A program made the position numbers and the translations under genes. A model generated the notes under the pieces. It saw only the letters and a list, made by a program, of their open reading frames with translations. It ran no database searches and was not told the DNA's origin. Positions 61,401 to 64,000 of a stretch of 64,000 nucleotides of DNA are shown here, one piece after another. The number at the start of each line of letters is the position of its first letter. The first letter of the stretch is position 1. The stretch is taken from the NCBI GenBank assembly GCA_021442155.1, contig CM038215.1, forward strand, positions 278,678,413 through 278,742,412, given 5' to 3'. Origin of the DNA: Cymbidium sinense. Lineage: Eukaryota > Streptophyta > Magnoliopsida > Asparagales > Orchidaceae.

Positions 61401-62683
61401 AGTTTCAAAGGCAGTTTAAAAGAGTCATTGAAGATAATATGAGGGACAACTAATAGAATGATGCTACACGTGCAAATATGCCCCTAAATGCAAATAAAGA
61501 AGATACTGACAAAGTGTGTGTGTGTCATAGCGTATGTGAGTGTAGTGTCACTTGAAGATGAGATTCTAAGTGAATGTATTAATGTGCAATATTTGTGTCG
61601 ACTATATGTTATTTGTTGTGGAAAATGAAGGACTAGATTCAAAAGCAGGAGATTCAGACTAGGAGGTAAAGGATAGAGTTAAAAATAACTTAAGAGTTTA
61701 CTCAATTTTATATTTTTACTTTTAATTGTCTCAAATATTCTTCTACATTTATGACATGATAATGTTCTCGCTTTCATATATGAGTAACTAAATTATTAGT
61801 ACTCTAAATTTGTGAAATAATGCCTTATTTTCTATAATAATGTATTGAAAAGTTTAGAGCAATTGTTATGTTTTGTGCTCTGAATGATTATATTATTTTG
61901 CTTTTTTTCAATATTTTATTTAGTTGTGACCTAGCCAATCATAAATATAATATGATACAGAAATATCGGTAGAGTCCTAGTAGAATAATTAAAGAAAATA
62001 CGACAATATTTTAAATATACATAAACATATGATATTTAGAGATTTGCAATTGCATAGAGAGATAAAAGTAATACAATCCGTTATTTCAATAGATATATAG
62101 ACATATAACTAATTAATTATAGTGATTAAAATTTTTTAAACTAGGCATAAACAAAAAGAGAATTTTGCTCCTGTTTGACAATTATTTACAATAATTTTAT
62201 AGATACATAAATATAGAAACAATTGAGAAATCATAAATTCAGATTATGTTTTCTAAAAATTAATTAAAACCCTATTTTCTTAAAATAATATTTATAATTT
62301 CTAATAATTTTAAATTTTCTAATTTTCATTTGGTTGGATAAAAATTATAGTAACATAAGATTGATGATTAACTTAATTAAATTTTATTGAAGATCATCGT
62401 AACTCATCATTATATTACTTGAACGACACATGCAATTATGTTCACCGTTTTAGCTCGATTAGAGCTATCATGCCTTATGATGACCCCCTTTTTAAATCTA
62501 CATGGAACATAATATAGGTATATACTATTTGGCTGGTTGAATCTATCTCTAATATCCTACTCACTAAAATCAAGTGTGATAAACTTAATCACCTAAATGC
62601 AACCAATCCACATATAACACCTTATAGCAATTTACACGAATTCAATAAAATCAAACCAGTCAAATCATGCAAAAGCAATCCAA

Positions 62684-62750
<67 letters not shown>

Positions 62751-64000
62751 AAGTACTAATAAATCACAAACTTTTTATATAAAACATTAAACTCATTTGA
62801 TATATTAGCTTAAATCTTTTTCTATCTTACATCAACATCAACTGTATATCAAAATATGATAATTAAATTGAATATGATACTCATCAAGCCTCAATCTTAT
62901 CTTTTTCATTTCATATAAATAATTAGAATAATAATTTAATGAGCTATGAGACTCGATAAAATAAATAACTGTAACATAAAATTCAAATACTTAAGAACAA
63001 TAAATATGTATGCTAATTATTATTTGATATAATCATAAAACTGATTATATTTAAGTTTGTATATTACCATAACATTCAATATTTAAATTTAGTTACAGAA
63101 GGATTAATATTAATATGCTTTGCAGAAAATAAATAACAAAACAAAATGCCAAATGTAAATTTTTTTTGGTGTATTGTATCAATCAAGGATTCAAATGCTT
63201 ATATTTTTATTTAATTATAACAAGGCATTCAATAGCTTATTTATTTATTTTTACATTAGATTTCACTTTAGCCTTAGAATATGTTATGTATATGGTTATT
63301 AGCCATCAATAGATAGCTCTGTATACCCATACCAAATAGCATAAGATATAAATCTAGCTTAAAGGCTATATCATAAAAATCAATAGAACCTAAATGGAAC
63401 TGAGCATTATTGCTGTTTAATTACAATGAGAATCTTTTAGTTTCTAAAGACTATCCTTCTTCTCGCTTACATAGATGTCATAACTATAGCATTGCAAACT
63501 TATCTCCACATAACATGACATTTCTTAAACTGAATACATTTTCATCATTAAACATGTAAATAAATTTGTGCTTTAATTTTAAGTATGCTCATCAACTGTA
63601 TATAGAAATGTGCAATTTATAATCAAATGCCTTCTTTTTAAAATGTTAAATATCAACAAAATAATTGTATAATCATAAGACATTTAATTGCAAGCTTATA
63701 TTATCAAAATTTGTGTGTTAACACATGTAAAACACATTCTACAATAAAAAAATTATATAATGCATTGCACACACAAGTCAAATTTACGTTCAAATGAACA
63801 TTCAAAAGATTAAATAAAATTAACTTCCCAAGCTAGAAATTCTATATCTTATGCAACAATTGACCTCATTAAATTGGCCAAAAACTTAAAGATAAGGGGA
63901 TTTACATGTATACCACATCATTCTTAAGTATTTATATATCTAATAGCTAAGCTTTCAATATTTATATAATAGCATTTAAATCTTTAACATCACATCAAAA
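61401..64000. other. Intergenic AT-rich sequence, no gene recognised
   Basis: Contains an (AT)n microsatellite and otherwise nothing identifiable on either strand. Confidence 0.5.
62690..62748. repeat. (AT)n microsatellite, ~29 units
   Basis: Uninterrupted TA/AT dinucleotide run. Confidence 0.98.

Overview
This is AT-rich nuclear DNA from a plant, almost certainly a flowering plant. It shows spliceosomal introns with GT..AG borders and U/A-rich flanks, Ty3/Gypsy and Ty1/Copia retrotransposons, RTE-type LINEs with a (TTG)n tail, hAT remnants and MITE-like foldbacks. Nothing in it is bacterial, viral-genomic or organellar. The species cannot be named from the sequence alone.

Only one host gene is visible. 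It is a plus-strand gene for a plant AAA+ ATPase of the Msp1/ATAD1-like group, resembling the C-terminal half of the Arabidopsis FHA-AAA proteins typified by AT4G02480. Thirteen exons were located by protein similarity plus splice sites: 12786-12887, 12961-13050, 18895-18973, 19064-19163, 19252-19321, 19421-19600, 51100-51222, 51311-51394, 51495-51671, 51757-51895, 52004-52063, 52178-52279 and 57659-57772. The exons carry the linker, Walker A, pore loop, Walker B, arginine-finger region and the conserved C-terminus. The N-terminal (FHA) half is not in the window. Two lesions break the reading frame: an apparent 8-bp deletion in the ninth exon (immediate TAA at 51591) and a TAA at 51812 in the tenth. 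As given, the locus is a pseudogene, unless these are assembly errors.

The rest of the window is repeats lying upstream of and inside this gene. 1-12785: LTR fragments and a minus-strand Gypsy pol split by inserted LTR-type sequence. 13051-18894 (intron): an RTE LINE flanked by unusually long (~180 bp) direct repeats. 19601-51099 (a 31.5-kb intron splitting the ATPase just before Walker A): a truncated plus-strand Gypsy element whose LTR carries a hairpin-bearing minisatellite, then unidentified sequence, then a complete minus-strand Gypsy element with a TTTAT target duplication (31341-38870), then an older minus-strand Gypsy element with two LINEs nested in it (40282-49645), then a hAT-type MITE. 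52280-57658 (last intron): a truncated Copia element and a hAT transposase relic. 57773-64000: 3' flank, a small GC-rich patch, a degenerate ~70-bp repeat and an (AT)n tract.

No tRNA, rRNA or CRISPR was recognised. The most notable observations are the decayed but largely recognisable AAA gene spread over 45 kb, the minisatellite whose stem positions change in a compensated way, and the ~180-bp duplication bracketing the LINE.
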